Source: Parachlorella kessleri (taxonomy: Eukaryota; Chlorophyta; Trebouxiophyceae; Chlorellales; Chlorellaceae). From it: a stretch of DNA of 64,000 bases. Each line of letters starts with the position of its first letter. The stretch's first letter is position 1. The notes below the pieces were generated by a model. It did not search any database, was not told the origin of the DNA, and saw only the letters and a program-made list of their open reading frames with translations. The stretch is from contig BBXU01000146.1 of the NCBI GenBank assembly GCA_001598975.1, positions 19,613 to 83,612 of the forward strand, in the 5' to 3' direction. The translations under genes were made by a program, and so were the position numbers. Shown here piece by piece: positions 24,801 to 36,023 of the stretch.

Positions 24801-25625
24801 GGGCCATGCCGCTGGCCTGCAGGTGCTGCTGGTGCGGCGCTGACAGTGCGGAGGTGGGTAGCTGCAGTGGAGCCAGTTGGTGTTGCCTGCAAGCACGAAC
24901 CTTGCAGTCTTTGGACCATGTCATCGATACCAAGGACAGCAGCCCGTGCCCCAGTAAGACTAGGGCAAGCTTTGCCGCTGCAGAAAGCGCGTGTATGCCG
25001 GTTGACTGCCAGCCGGGGCAGCAAGGGGAGTCCACGCAGGCAGCCCAGCCCCACCTTGTTGGCATGCAGAAGCGGAGGTGCGCCGCCTCACCCTCGACCC
25101 TGTCAATGCTGCCGAGGTAGAAGCGGCCATCAGTGGAGCGGAAAACGCACTGCTGGCCGGCCTGCCAGCTGAGAGGCTGCTGTGCACCTAAGCCACCTCC
25201 CGACTGGGTGGCTGCTGCTGCTGCTGCTGGCACTGTTGTCCCTTGGCCTGCTGCTGCGTCAAGCCGCCTCAACAGCCGGTCGCGTTTGAGCTGGACTAGC
25301 GCATGTTCCGTCTCCTGAGCTGCCGCCTTAAGCTGTTGCCGCATCTGCAGATTTGAGTGTGGGCTAGAGGTAGGCGACTTGGAAAACCAGACCTTGTTCC
25401 GCCCCCCGTCAGTATCCTAGTGTGGCCACCTCACAGTTATGAGGGTAAGGTGCTCAATACGCCGTGGCCTGCGGGCCACAGCAAGCCTGAACTCGCCCTG
25501 ACCTGAAGCAAATCAACGTTGGTAGCATCTGCAACCAAGGCTGCGGAGATTGCTGCAAGGGTGTCTTGCTGTTCATCCAGCTGGGCCTGAAGCTCCGCTT
25601 CCAGTTGCTGAAGCTCATCATCCAT
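21884..25625 (-). CDS. ZGPAT-like Tudor/G-patch protein without the usual CCCH finger
   Basis: Nine exons (25503-25625, 25055-25344, 24694-24886, 24246-24437, 23719-23845, 23331-23480, 22716-23011, 22356-22460, 21884-22015), all in phase, give 535 residues. Order: an N-terminal coiled coil (MDDELQQLEAELQAQLDEQQ); a Tudor-like block (WQAGQQCVFRSTDGRFYLGS, ~110-137) and a second related block (ASGMAPGSRVILQPPGEQLW); an acidic Ser/Glu/Asp stretch; FSSWEEHTRGIGSKMLARMG leading into a G-patch (GGGLGRDQCGIEAPLEA, ~309-345); a very basic run (KKRKKRKRGGK) with FAFLNSKIG; and a C-terminal coiled coil ending EKEKQKKWLKF. The order matches ZGPAT-type proteins, which act in splicing or transcription; G-patches activate DEAH helicases. 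The CCCH finger expected before the Tudor block was not found. Confidence 0.82.
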
Positions 25626-26764
25626 GACGTGCAGTGCGACGGAACGCACTCTACAAACTGCCCAGCAGTCCTTCTTGTTGATGGTGGCAAGTAGGTGTTT
25701 GTCTTGTGAGTTACAACAGACATGTGGTGTCAAACTCTTGCAGTACTACACGCCCCCCCCCCCAACATGCCTAGCAGCTTACAAGGCTGATAGGATTCCA
25801 TCTGATTCTGCGTGGCCGTGAATGGCAAGGATGGGACACAAGGTGTAAGGTACGTGTCCTCTGTCTCAGTGGGGCTCTTGCCAGACCCCCATCCAGCCAT
25901 TGACTGTTACAGCTGCAGGCCAAATGCTACAAGAGCAAAGATGCGAGTCGCTGTAGGATACAAGGCGCAGTGATGAAGCGTCCACTCACGAGCAGCGGCG
26001 AAGGAGAGACAGCAAAGAAGACAGTCAAGGCTGGACAGCACAGCTGATGCACCCACGGTCAGCAGTGATGGCAGGACGTCACTGGGAGTGCATCAGAGAA
26101 GAATAGATTCCACACCAGCACTCCAGCAAAAGCATCACAAAAAATTCGAGACAGGATAAAGCGCAGCACTGCCCCCAGGGCCGTGCCTCACAAACAGCGA
26201 ATGCCACAACCACAAAGGCCTTAGGCACGGCTGTCACGACAGCTCAACATCCCCACGCTTTGTACTCGTGGGTGCCTCAGACGCCAAGACAGTGAGTGCA
26301 GTATACATAGTCAAACCAGTGTCAGCGTGTCACGCGGACCCTCGGTAAAGAGGGTCCAGCCCCAAGCCCAGCCACGGCTTTGCCCCCCACACACCGCTGC
26401 CAGGCGTGCACAAAGTCGTACCTGCAGCAGTCATACCTGCAGCTGCTGCAGCTACGCATCATAGTATGCGAGCACCTCTTGCCATGCGCTCCACATGCCT
26501 GCCTGGCCTTTTTTCAGAGCACTTTCTCCCCTACCTGCCGTTGCAGCCTTATCCGGCGCGCAATCCCGTCAACCTACTCGCTGCTAGAGGCTTCCCCGTG
26601 CCCACTTCTGCCTACTTTGCAAAGCCCTGAAACAACCACACGCCAGGCCCCAACACTTGGCCGCTGTCACTACAGCTGCTGCGCGGCCAAAGGCACCCAG
26701 CGGGGCGCCCGCCCAGCAGAAAAGCACTCGCCCCCTCCCCCAGCTGCGCTGCCTGCTAGTCCGC
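25626..26764. other. Intergenic region between two - strand genes
   Basis: About 1.1 kb holding the promoter of the ZGPAT-like gene and the 3' flank of the KH gene. TGTAA candidates on the - strand lie at 25777-25781 and about 25907-25911. There is a poly-C run near 25751-25761. No gene is supported. Confidence 0.4.
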
Positions 26765-29155
26765 CTAAAGCCGGCCCTCTATCTTTTGCTTGATGATGCG
26801 CTGCGCGATTTCCACCGACTCCTGGCTGCCGCTGATGGTGCACACGCGGTCGCTGGTGCCGGCCATGAACTCGCCCTTGGCGCTGATGCGGATGTTCACA
26901 CCCAGCATCTCCTTGATCTGCTTGATCACCTGCACGCACGGCAGGGCACAACACACAGCGTACACAGCGCGCCATACAAAGATCCCTACGCCCTGTCGGG
27001 GAACTGGCCTGAGGACGGGCAGGGAGCCGAGAGCCTGCGGGCGCACCATAGACTGGCGGCGCAAGAAGGCAAGGAATGCCACAGAGGGGGACCTCTCAGT
27101 GTCACAAGCAAGGGGGCTAGCTGCATAACGCCTGGAGCCGTACCCATTACAACAATCCTCGAACTCTGAAACGATGCCAGCACCAAAGAAGGAAAGAGCA
27201 TACTTGTAGCGGTTCCTGCCAGCGCCTCCACCTCACAACCTCTCACAAGCAACTTCCAGCAACAAGCTACTCAACTCTGCCTGCCTGCCAGACCTCCCTC
27301 GCACCTGGCCCTGCTTGCCAATGACAACCCCCACTTTATCCTCCGGCACCGGCATCGTCACAGACTGCGCCGGCGCCCCCTGCGGCCCGCCCGCTGCGCC
27401 GCCCATGCCCTGCGGCGGCGGGTAGGGCCCGCCCCCCGGCAAGAAGCCGCGGTGGGAGTACGACAGGTTGGCATCTGTCAGCAGGTGGTAGTCAGGGTTC
27501 TCAGAGAGTTTAGTCACCACCAGGGCCACTGCCCGCATCAGCTGGTCAATGTCGCCCGTCATTCTCACCACCCGCTCCTGCAGGCCTGCACGCAAGCCAG
27601 CCCAGACGAGGGAGGGGCGCGTCAGGCGCAGCGGCACGGCACGCGGCATGGCTGCTGTCAGACCTTACCCCTGGGCTGGGAGGAAGGGAGACAGGGGGGC
27701 TCCATGCTGCGCAGCGCAGCACCCAACAAGCTGCTGGAGGTTGGGACGACTGCCTTTATGAAATGCCCCAACGCAAGCCCTGCCTCAGCAGCTGTGATGG
27801 GGAACATGCTATGACTGTCGGCGTCGATCTCCCCTACTCGCCCACCTCCGTACAAGCCACACCACCGCACAAGCCACCACGTAACCCACACATGTTTCTA
27901 CTACGTCAGCGCTGGGAATCCGGCAATCCGGCCAGGTCTCCAGGCCGCCACGCGCGGCGCGGCCCCACCTGGGACTGTGGGCGGCGACGAGATGTTGAAT
28001 GTGGCCTTGGAGTCCTCATTGAAGCTGCGTATGGTTGCCCCGCCCTTGCCTATGAGCGTGCCGCACAGCCGCGAGTGCACCAGCATGCGCAGCTGCAGCA
28101 GCTCGGCGCTCTCCTTGGCCTGCGGGCCGGGAAGGCAGGCAGGTGGCGCCAGCAAGGAGCCTCAGCAGGCATCACATGAACCCAGCCGGCCAGCTCTGCT
28201 GCTACCACTGTGTCCGAGGAGTACCAAACACTCCTTGCCTGTCGCTCCAGCACCAGCCTAGCCTACCCTCTGACTAACCCATCACAAATGCTGCAGCTGG
28301 CTTCTCTGCCGGTGGCGAGCCCCCCAGAGACTCTCAGTGACCCCCAGTGACTTCTCACGTGCCTGCGAGAGCCACGCCTCACAAGCATGTCCCCCCACTT
28401 GCACAGTGCCCACCTGCACTGCCCTGAGCGCCCCCGGCTCGCTCTTGAGCTTGGACAGCACCAGGTGCAGCGCTGTCAGCAGCTGGTTCACTGTCCCTGA
28501 GATGAGAAGAATCCGATCCTGCCCACCATCGTCATTATTTAAGGGGTAGAACTCATTCGACTTGGACAGCTGCAAGAGCAAGCGCGGCGCATATCTCTAA
28601 ATGGGATGAAGCAGCTAGCCGCCACACTGGGCTAGTAACACCACCTGTCCTCCCCAGAGCACTGATGTGGCTCTCAAAGACTGCGTGATAACAAACAGGA
28701 TGAGACTTGCCGCGGCACACACCTGGGTGCTCACTAGTCTGTGGCCTGGTAGCCACACTTTCACAACTGCCTGTGTATTGCCATGCACATACAATCATAT
28801 ACCTGCAGGTTTCGTACCTGCATCCTTGCACTAGACTGCGTCTGTATCTCTGTGATATTGGCTCCTCCCTTGCCGATGATGCTGCCAGCTGCTACGTTAG
28901 GGACCAAAAACTTCACCTGCACCAGGGCACCCGTCCGCCCACTCGTCTATGTGCTACAACAACCAGGCAGCAATACTGAGCTCTTCGCAGTGCTGCACAA
29001 CTCACTACAACTCGCTCTTCTCGCACAGGAACGTCATCCTCGAGGAGGCCGGCGCTGTCCGGGACATCTGCCACCTCTGCTGCGCCATTCGTCCCGTTGC
29101 TGACAGGGTTATCGTCAAGCGTTGCCGTTTCCTGCTGTGTCTCCGGTGCTTCCAT
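26765..29155 (-). CDS. Triple KH-domain RNA-binding protein (PCBP/Nova-like)
   Basis: Six exons (29006-29155, 28818-28916, 28414-28569, 27969-28119, 27305-27585, 26765-26929) join in phase to 333 residues. The start is ATG 29153-29155. After an acidic Asn/Glu N-terminus come three KH domains. KH1 has VPNVAAGSIIGKGGANITEI, continuing with LSKSNEFYPLN and RILLISGTVNQLL. KH2 has LVHSRLCGTLIGKGGATIRS. KH3, at the very C-terminus, has VPEDKVGVVIGKQGQVIKQI and ends IIKQKIEGRL. GxxG loops are intact: GKGG, GKGG, GKQG. The KDFYPG-like segment in KH1 and the two-then-one spacing resemble Nova and poly(C)-binding proteins, which bind pyrimidine-rich RNA to control splicing, stability or translation. 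The linker before KH3 is Gly/Pro-rich. Each KH1 and KH3 domain is split by an intron inside the fold. Confidence 0.92.
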
Positions 29156-29367
29156 GGTGCAGTTAGATTAGATGTGACAGCAGATCGGGGGCCTGACCGC
29201 TACCACCGCAATCTCTTGTCAATCAGCTGATCTCTGGCAGGAGTAAATGGAGGATCTGCAGCTGGAATTGCACCGGAGAGCCTCCCGCCCACAGCGACCC
29301 GCCACCCCTGTGGCCTGGGCCAGCAGATCCAGATGCAGCACATGCGACGAGGACTCCTCTCATTGGC

Positions 29368-29415
29368 GGGCTGACTTGCGCTTGGTCAAAGAAGGGCTGA
29401 CTTGCGCTTAGTCAA
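29368..29415 (+). repeat. Two 22-base direct repeats in divergent promoter
   Basis: GGGCTGACTTGCGCTTGGTC followed by AA, then four bases, then the same unit with one change (TTGG to TTAG). Tight spacing in a bidirectional promoter suggests a paired factor-binding site, or a recent slippage duplication. Confidence 0.6.
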
Positions 29416-29744
29416 GGCGGTAGCTCAGTGCGGGTTGCAGACTTCCCTGCAGGTGTGCTGACTGTTATAAACAATGCTTTGAGCTCTTGCTGTCCCAGAC
29501 CCTGAATAATTGATACTTGGCACCACGTGATCACACGATCAGCCATGTGCACATGTCCAATGTCCTTGCCATGGCCATGCATGGTGTACTTCTTGCAAGT
29601 GTGTTCAACAGACTTCCTTGAACAAAGGTGCCTCCGCCAAATTACAAAGCCCGAGCAGTTTGTAATCATATGCAGGCAAGCCTTCCTGCAAGTCACAGCT
29701 CAGTGGAAGTGTTGAGAGGCGGTTCGCTGGCCTTCTGCGACTTC

Positions 29745-29752
29745 TATATAAA
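29745..29752 (+). promoter_or_regulatory. TATA box (TATATAAA)
   Basis: A consensus TATA element on the + strand. It would place transcription start near 29775-29785 and give the ASC-1/AlkB mRNA a 5' leader of about 170 bases. Confidence 0.55.
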
Positions 29753-29947
29753 CCCATTCCAGCTTCTGAGAGCTTCTTCATGAGAGCGGTGCTGGAAGTG
29801 GCAGCACCCAAGTCAGCTTTCAAGAGGCCGCCCAGCTAGTCAGCACTGCCCCATCAACACCCTTCTTGTTCAGGCTAGCTGCTGGCCGCTGCATCAGCTG
29901 TGCAGCCAAAAAGTACCACCCCAGGCTAGCAGATTGGCAGCACAGTC

Positions 29948-32900
29948 ATGCAGCGCAGGCAGCAGCAGCGGCAGCAGCAGGCTGCATCGCTGTCAGGCGG
30001 TGGCAGCGGTGCTCAGCCGGCTGGCAGCGCCAGCGCCCAGCCGCCGGCCAGCGGTGGTGCTGTGGACCGGGACGTGCTCAAGCAGCAGCTGGTGCGGGTG
30101 CTACAGTGGGACCCATTTGCAGCCGAGGGCGTGGTGGCCGCGGTGGAGGGGGCTGGCAGCCAGCAGGAGGTGGAGGACCTGGTTGAGGTGGGTGGTAAAC
30201 TAGGCTTGCCAAGCCAGTCTGTTCTGGGTATTGTGTGGCTTGCCGGGTGTGCTGGGCGCCAGGCAGAACGCACTAGACGTGGTAAGGCAAGTCCCGTTGA
30301 CGGAGGGGCTGGCAAAGGGCTGTGCCACACGCGTTTGTGTGGCTTCTGCGAATGGCTGTGGTGAGCTTGCCAGCGCGATAGACATTTGCAGAGAACAGGG
30401 GGGTAGTGTAGGTGTTACGGGCATCTTCAGCAAATGTAGCAGGTCTCCCATTGCCCCTGGCAGCTGGTACGAACGCTGCCGACAAGCGGACGGCATGTCA
30501 GTTGGGGTTGCGCGGCGGTGCATGGGTGGGCGGTGCAGCAGCAGCATTAGGGTCGCTGCTGGCCTGGCTGGCACGCTGCTGGGCTTGGCAAGCTGCAGGC
30601 TGGCAAGGAGCGCTGCCAAGCACCATCACTATGTGTATGCCATGCCAGCCTGCGCCTTCGCAATGCAGGGCTTCATGGGCGGGTCGCTGCCAGCCAGGGA
30701 AGCTGTGCTGCGCTTCTGGCAGTCCAGCGGCGCAGGCTCCGCAGATGCCAAGGCCCAGGCGGCAGCGCCGGCCGGCAGCCATGTGCACAGGAAGCAGGGT
30801 GAGGTTGCCAGGGCGCCCGCCCAGGCGGCCGCGGGCGCACGAGGAGGAGGGGCTGGCAGCAGTGGTGGAGGCGGTGGTGGGCCCAGCAGGCCCAGCAGGG
30901 GCGGCAGCGCACCCAGCGGGGGCGTCGAGCTGCCTGCACCAAGCCAGCCAGTGGCTGCCAAGGACGGCGGCAAGGTGAGCATGCAGCTAGGCTGGGACGG
31001 GTGATACATGTGGGTGATATTTGTATTACAATATATGTAGGGGACATATCTATTACCAGTCAAGCGTTATCTACCGGTGGGTGGTGCCTGCATCAGGCGA
31101 CAGTACGGCAGGGGTGGGCATGGTGCTTGGAAGTCCTTCGCATACCCTGTACAGCTGCTACCCGCCCCAACATCCCTGGGTGTGCTTGCTCTTTGTGTGT
31201 CAGCCTGCTGCCGGCACTGAAGCCTGATGCTGTACCTGCTGTGCCAGGCTGTCTCACAGCTGCAGTGGTGACTGTTGCAAACCACCCCTGCCACCCCCTG
31301 CTGTGCCCTCAGGTCCCGGACTTTGGGGTCAACATCCGGACCACCGTCAAGAAGGGCAAGAGCAGCAGCACCAGCCAGGGCGGTGGCCCGCTGACTGCTG
31401 CCCGGCTGGAGAGGCCCGTGGTCAACTGCCTCAGCTGCGGGCGCATCTTTGACTGCCGGGCAGTCACCAACGACACCATCCAGTTCCTGGGTGCGTGTGA
31501 GGGGTGGTTCCACAGTTGAGGTGTTGGGCTAGGGCTCACTGGAAGAGGCTGTCCCTCCTTTCACTCGCATGCGAGCCTGGACTTTGACCATCTGACAGTG
31601 GGTTTATTATTATTAGGCAACAGCACCAAGCTGGCTGCGTGGCGACTGACTGACGCGCGAGTAGGTGGGCATGCCTGTGCGCGGCCCTGTTCCTACATGG
31701 TTTGCATGCTGTGTCAAGCTCCTGTCGTGGGTTATGGGTGCCCTAAGTCAGGTACCCTGGGTGATGCGCCCTCGGCAAAAAGCGCAGCACTTGGGGTATG
31801 TGTTACGAGCGAGCGAACAAGGAGGACCGCAACTCTTCCCTGCGCTGTTGCAGAGTCTGGCGGCGTCTGCACCTTCTGCGGCAACCAGGTGGCCTTGCGC
31901 TATTCCGACGGCACGCCCGTGCCGCCTGCGAGTGCCGGCCACGAGCAACCGCAGCCGGGCCACAGCCGGTCCCCTGGAGAAGCGCAGCCAGCAGCAGCAG
32001 CAGCAGCAGCAGCGCCTGTCCCAGCAGCGGCAGCCAATGGGAGCACAACAGCGAATGCAGCACAGCAGCAGCTAGGCCAGCAACACCAGGCGCAGCAGCA
32101 GCAGCCTCTGCGGGAGTTGTCGGAGGGCGAGGTGGCGGCGCTGGAACTGAAGAACCGGCTGGTGGACTACGACCGCAACTCCGCCAAGCGCACCGTCGTC
32201 ATCGACGACCAGAGCGACTTTTTTGAGATAGACAGCAACGCATGGCTCAATGATGAGGTGCGGTGGCTTGGGGGGCAGGGAGCGTGCCTGCCGCACCTGG
32301 AGGCATGTGGATGGCACTTGGTCACCTTGTTTGGATGGAACAGGGCCTGCGGGGAGTGTCGCAGCTTTGCTTGGACCTGGCTTGGGCTGGTGTCTCAGGC
32401 GGGTAGGTTCTTGCGAATGATGTTCCTCTTCTTGGTATTTGTAAGGAGCTGGAAGGCATGGCTCGTGTGCATTCCTGCCCCAAAATGTATCAAGCACCGA
32501 CTCCTCGACTGCTGTGCGGAACACCTCCTTTCATTTGCCTCTGCAGGAGCGTGCGCAGCTCAAGCAGCGGCAGAGAGAGCTGCAGGAGGCGGAGGAGGCG
32601 CGGCGGCGGAGGGTGACAGTCACGATAGACCTGCTGGGCCGCAAGGTGGGTGGGTGGGTGGGTGGGTGGGTGGCGCTGTGCAGCCCAGGGCCGGAATGGC
32701 TCCAGCGAGCGGTAGTTGGCCTGCTTGGCAGCCAGGTGTTGTTGTGCTGTCTCAGTAGGCAAGGGCAGGTGCCTTTGCTGGTGCATGGCAAGGCGCAGGC
32801 CAGGCCCCAGGCCTAGGTAGGCTGCCCCAGGTGGTGTGAGCGAGGCAGAGCCCATGGCTGTTGCCTGGGACTAGCCCAGCTCATATTGAGGGGCTGTGCT

Positions 32901-35900
32901 GGCTTTGCCCCGTCCCATGGTAGTCGTTGCACCATATAATTTAGTGGCCTCAGCTCGTCTCAATGAGCAGTACCGCATCAAAACTCAGGCAAGGCCCAAT
33001 AGCATCTAGCAGCTAGCTCAGGAAGTACAGGTCAACCCTCTGTCCTCTTTGTTCGCATTACGTGCCACCCATACTAATACTTTGTCCATTGTGAATGTGC
33101 TGGGTCACCACTGTTGAGGGTGCAAAGCGTCGGCTTGGCTGTTGCGACAGGTCTTGCTGGATGACAACACAGAGGCGGCAAAGACTGAACCTGCTGCCAG
33201 AGCGGCAGCCGAGGCTGCTGTCCAAGCTGCCAAGGCGACAGCTGAGGAGCTGCCACAGGTGACGGTGTTGGAAGTTGTAACCCTCAGCTCCCTAGCATCT
33301 CCCAGCGTGTGGGGTGGTGGCAACGTTTTCATGCTCGCATCCTCTGCACAGAATGACTATGGGTCATCAAACCGGCTTTTGCGCTCGCTCAAGGCACTAA
33401 GCCGAGACCTTGCCAGAATTGCTTCTCAACGATGTAGCTCTTCTTACAAGTTCACCGCCCCCAACTGCAGGGTGGCGGCAGTGCTGCCCAGGCGGCCTTG
33501 GAGCGAGCCGAGGAAGCCCTGCGCTCCCTCCGCATCTGCGTCAACCCCTCCCTGGCGGCCGCCAACTACGTCTTCCTCCCCACAGCAGCAGCACCACCAC
33601 CAGCTGCAGCGGAGCCCAGGGGCACCGCTGGGGCAGCCAGCCACGGTGCCCGGCGGGTGGGCGCCAACTCTGGGGAGGGGGACGCAACCCCGGCCTCCAT
33701 GAACCGTAGCCGGGATATGGCCGCAACGCATGCGCCGCGCGGCGGCAACAGCACAGGTGGCGGCGCGGCGCATGGCCAGGGCAGGCGGCGCTCGCGGCAG
33801 CAGCAGGGAAGGGGGGCTGCCGGCGCCCCGCCTCGGCTGCAGCACGATGGTGGGTTGCCCTTTGCCTCTACTCCACTCGTTACTGCGGTGCTGCCCGTGC
33901 TCTCTGGCTTCATGGTTATGTACACCCCGAGGTTCGGGCTAGGCGTGGTGAGCAAGGCCTTTGTGTTTGTTGGGGAACCCTGTGGACGCCTTTCTCCGCT
34001 GCTGTTCCTTGCCGGGCGCGCTTCTACTGCTTCCCCTTGACTGCACGACCCGGGGTATGTCAAACCTCGCACCAGCCCCTTCAGGGACTGACCTGCTCCT
34101 GAGGCATTCCTGATGGAGCTCAGGAGGTGTGCACATCTATATGTCTACCTTGCCCAGAAAGGCGTCCTAAGGGAATGCCCTGTCTCCTGTCTTCTGGCGC
34201 AGACCCCTTCCAGCTGGATATTGACACTGCGGTCGAAGTGCTGGCCGAGGATGAGTCGTCACGAGCTGCCCTAGAGCAGTCCATGGATGAGGCTCAGCAG
34301 GGCCCCTTCGACCTCTGTCCTCCTGTGGCGCCTGCCACGATGCGGCCGCTGGGCCCCCCTGCTGGGCGCGCTGGGGGTGCTAGCAGGCAGCGGGAGGGGT
34401 CTGCAGGACCACTCCAAACAGCAGCACCACGGGTGGAAGGTGAGCACACTTTTAATTGGCAGGCAGGGACCACGGTGCCGGTCAGGCAGGGCGTGCCGGA
34501 ACGTGGACAGGCGCGGTCAGGAGGCGGACGCGTGCTGGGCTTGCACTGCAAGCTGTGTTCTGGGAAGGCGGGCAGGGGCCTTTACAAAGATATCGGTCTT
34601 TCCTGCTTCCTGCCAGGGAGCCGGCGGGCCTGACAGACTAATGAGACCCTGGTACGGGTGCACGTCCTGCCGCGTGCAGTGCTGCAAGAGGGCATGGTGT
34701 TGCTGCGGGGGTGGCTCTCTCTGGCCCAGCAGGCTGAGGCTGTGGGGGCCATCCGGGCCCTGGGGCTGGGACCCGGCGGCTTCTACACACCCTCGTACTC
34801 CAATGGCTCCCAGCTTGCGCTGCGCATGATGGGCCTGGGCCTTCATTGGGAGCCCCGTACGTCCTCCTATGAAGAGGCAAGCAGGGTCCTTGCCGCCCGG
34901 GTTACAGCAACAGGGGGGAAGGCGCGTGCTTGAGCCGCAGCTGAGGAGCTGGTGCATCTGCAGTCGCCTTGTTTGGCTTGGGGGCCTTTCGTGGCATTAG
35001 TTGCTTGTTGGGCTTTGCAAGGGTAGCTTTGACAGGTGTGTGCCTTGTATCTTCATGGTCAGTGTCACTGACGTGTTCAGGCAACTGCCCAACGCTGATT
35101 GCCCACTCCTCCTTCACGTACTTCTTGCTCCGCAGACTCGGTCCTCCCATGATGGAGCCAGGCCCCCTCCCATCCCCGCCTTCCTCCTGGACCTGGTCCA
35201 GCGCTGCATGAGTGATGCGCAGACGGCGCCCGGCGTGGGCAATCTGCCGCCCATCAGGCCCAACATCTGCCTCTGCAACTTTTACGAGAAGCAAGGCAGG
35301 CTGGGCCTGCACCAGGTGGGTCCTTGTCAGGATCCAAATAAATAAATAGGGGGCGTGGAAGGATGGGGCTGCACGAGAAGCCTGCCAGGAAGTGCTTGTA
35401 GAAGGGTGTATGTGGCTTGTGGTGGGCGGTAGACGAGATGACTACAAAGGACAGCTGCGTGCATGCTCCCTGCACCGGCAAGAGTCTCTGTGCAGCTGGG
35501 CACCCCCGGCCGGAGGTACAATATGCAGCCTCCCCTAGCAACATTAGCAAAACTGCCGGCGCACCTCTGTGGTATTACCTGTCTTGTAAGGGCCACCATT
35601 TAGGGTTGGTTCCCGGGCTACCTAGCTGCCATGCTCATTGCTGTATGTACGTGTGTGCAGGACAAGGACGAGAGCCCCGAGAGTCTGAAGGCGGGCATCC
35701 CGGTGGTGTCGTTCAGCATAGGCGATGCGACAGACTTTGCCTACGGTCCCTCCAGGGACGAAAGCTGCTGTCAGGTCGTGCGCTTGGAGTCGGGGGATGC
35801 CCTGGTGTTTGGCGGCCCGTCGCGCATGGTCTACCATGCTGTGCGTGCTGTGCATGGCGGCACAGCACCGGCGGAGCTTGTGCAGCGCACCAACCTGCGA

Positions 35901-35936
35901 CCGGGGAGGCTCAATCTGACGTTCAGGCAGACCTGA
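29948..35936 (+). CDS. Predicted fusion: ASC-1/TRIP4-type zinc-finger protein with C-terminal AlkB dioxygenase
   Basis: Eleven exons (29948-30187, 30669-30974, 31313-31490, 31854-32257, 32547-32645, 33151-33258, 33471-33849, 34203-34439, 34680-34876, 35136-35315, 35661-35936) keep one frame for 867 residues. The N-terminal two-thirds matches ASC-1/TRIP4: a zf-C2HC5 finger with Cys 221, 224, 230, 247 and 250 (CLSCGRIFDC and CTFCGNQ), LVDYDRNSAKRTVVIDDQSD, FFEIDSNAWL, RVTVTIDLLGRK and ICVNPSL. The ASCH domain of animal TRIP4 is absent. From ~650 on it matches plant ALKBH1-like enzymes: GPFDLCP, LGLGPGGFYTPSYSNG, NICLCNFYEKQGRLGLHQDKDE (split here by an intron; iron ligands His775 and Asp777), GGPSRMVYHAV (His835) and the closing RLNLTFR (2-oxoglutarate Arg). 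The intron after 34876 has a GC donor. A TGTAA lies 83 bases past the stop. Two separate genes remain possible, with the split at 33850-34202. Confidence 0.72.
32646..32672. repeat. GGGT microsatellite
   Basis: Six tandem GGGT units at the start of an intron of the ASC-1/AlkB gene, directly after the splice donor. G-runs of this kind can form a quadruplex in RNA or DNA. Confidence 0.7.
33031..33080 (+). repeat. Dispersed short repeat, copy in ASC-1/AlkB intron
   Basis: Shares the core TGTTCGCA-TTACGTGCCACCCATACTAATAC with the copies at 5937, 36771 and 54366. It lies in the intron 32646-33150. Confidence 0.5.
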
Positions 35937-36018
35937 TGCACCTGGAGCCAGCAGGGGAGGGAGGCTTGTGACTTCAAGAAACATGCAGACTGGAAGATAA
36001 GAGTACGGCGGACTCCCA

Positions 36019-36023
36019 TGTAA
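36019..36023 (+). terminator. TGTAA polyadenylation signal candidate
   Basis: Lies 83 bases after the stop of the ASC-1/AlkB gene, at the usual distance for a chlorophyte polyadenylation element. Confidence 0.45.

Larger units (their letters stand above)
29156..29947. promoter_or_regulatory. Divergent promoter region, KH gene (-) and ASC-1/AlkB gene (+)
   Basis: About 790 bases between two divergent start codons. It contains a good TATA box on the + strand (29745-29752) about 195 bases before the ASC-1/AlkB start, and a perfect-but-one 22-base direct repeat at 29368-29389 and 29394-29415. No coding exon is supported. Confidence 0.5.

Noticed and set aside
34440..34679. In-frame TGA at 34631-34633 as the end of the ASC-1-like gene
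   Set aside because: It lies inside an intron (donor GTGAGC at 34440, acceptor CGTGCAG at 34679); removing it joins E-V-L-Q-E-G-M-V-L-L in frame with a conserved AlkB start.
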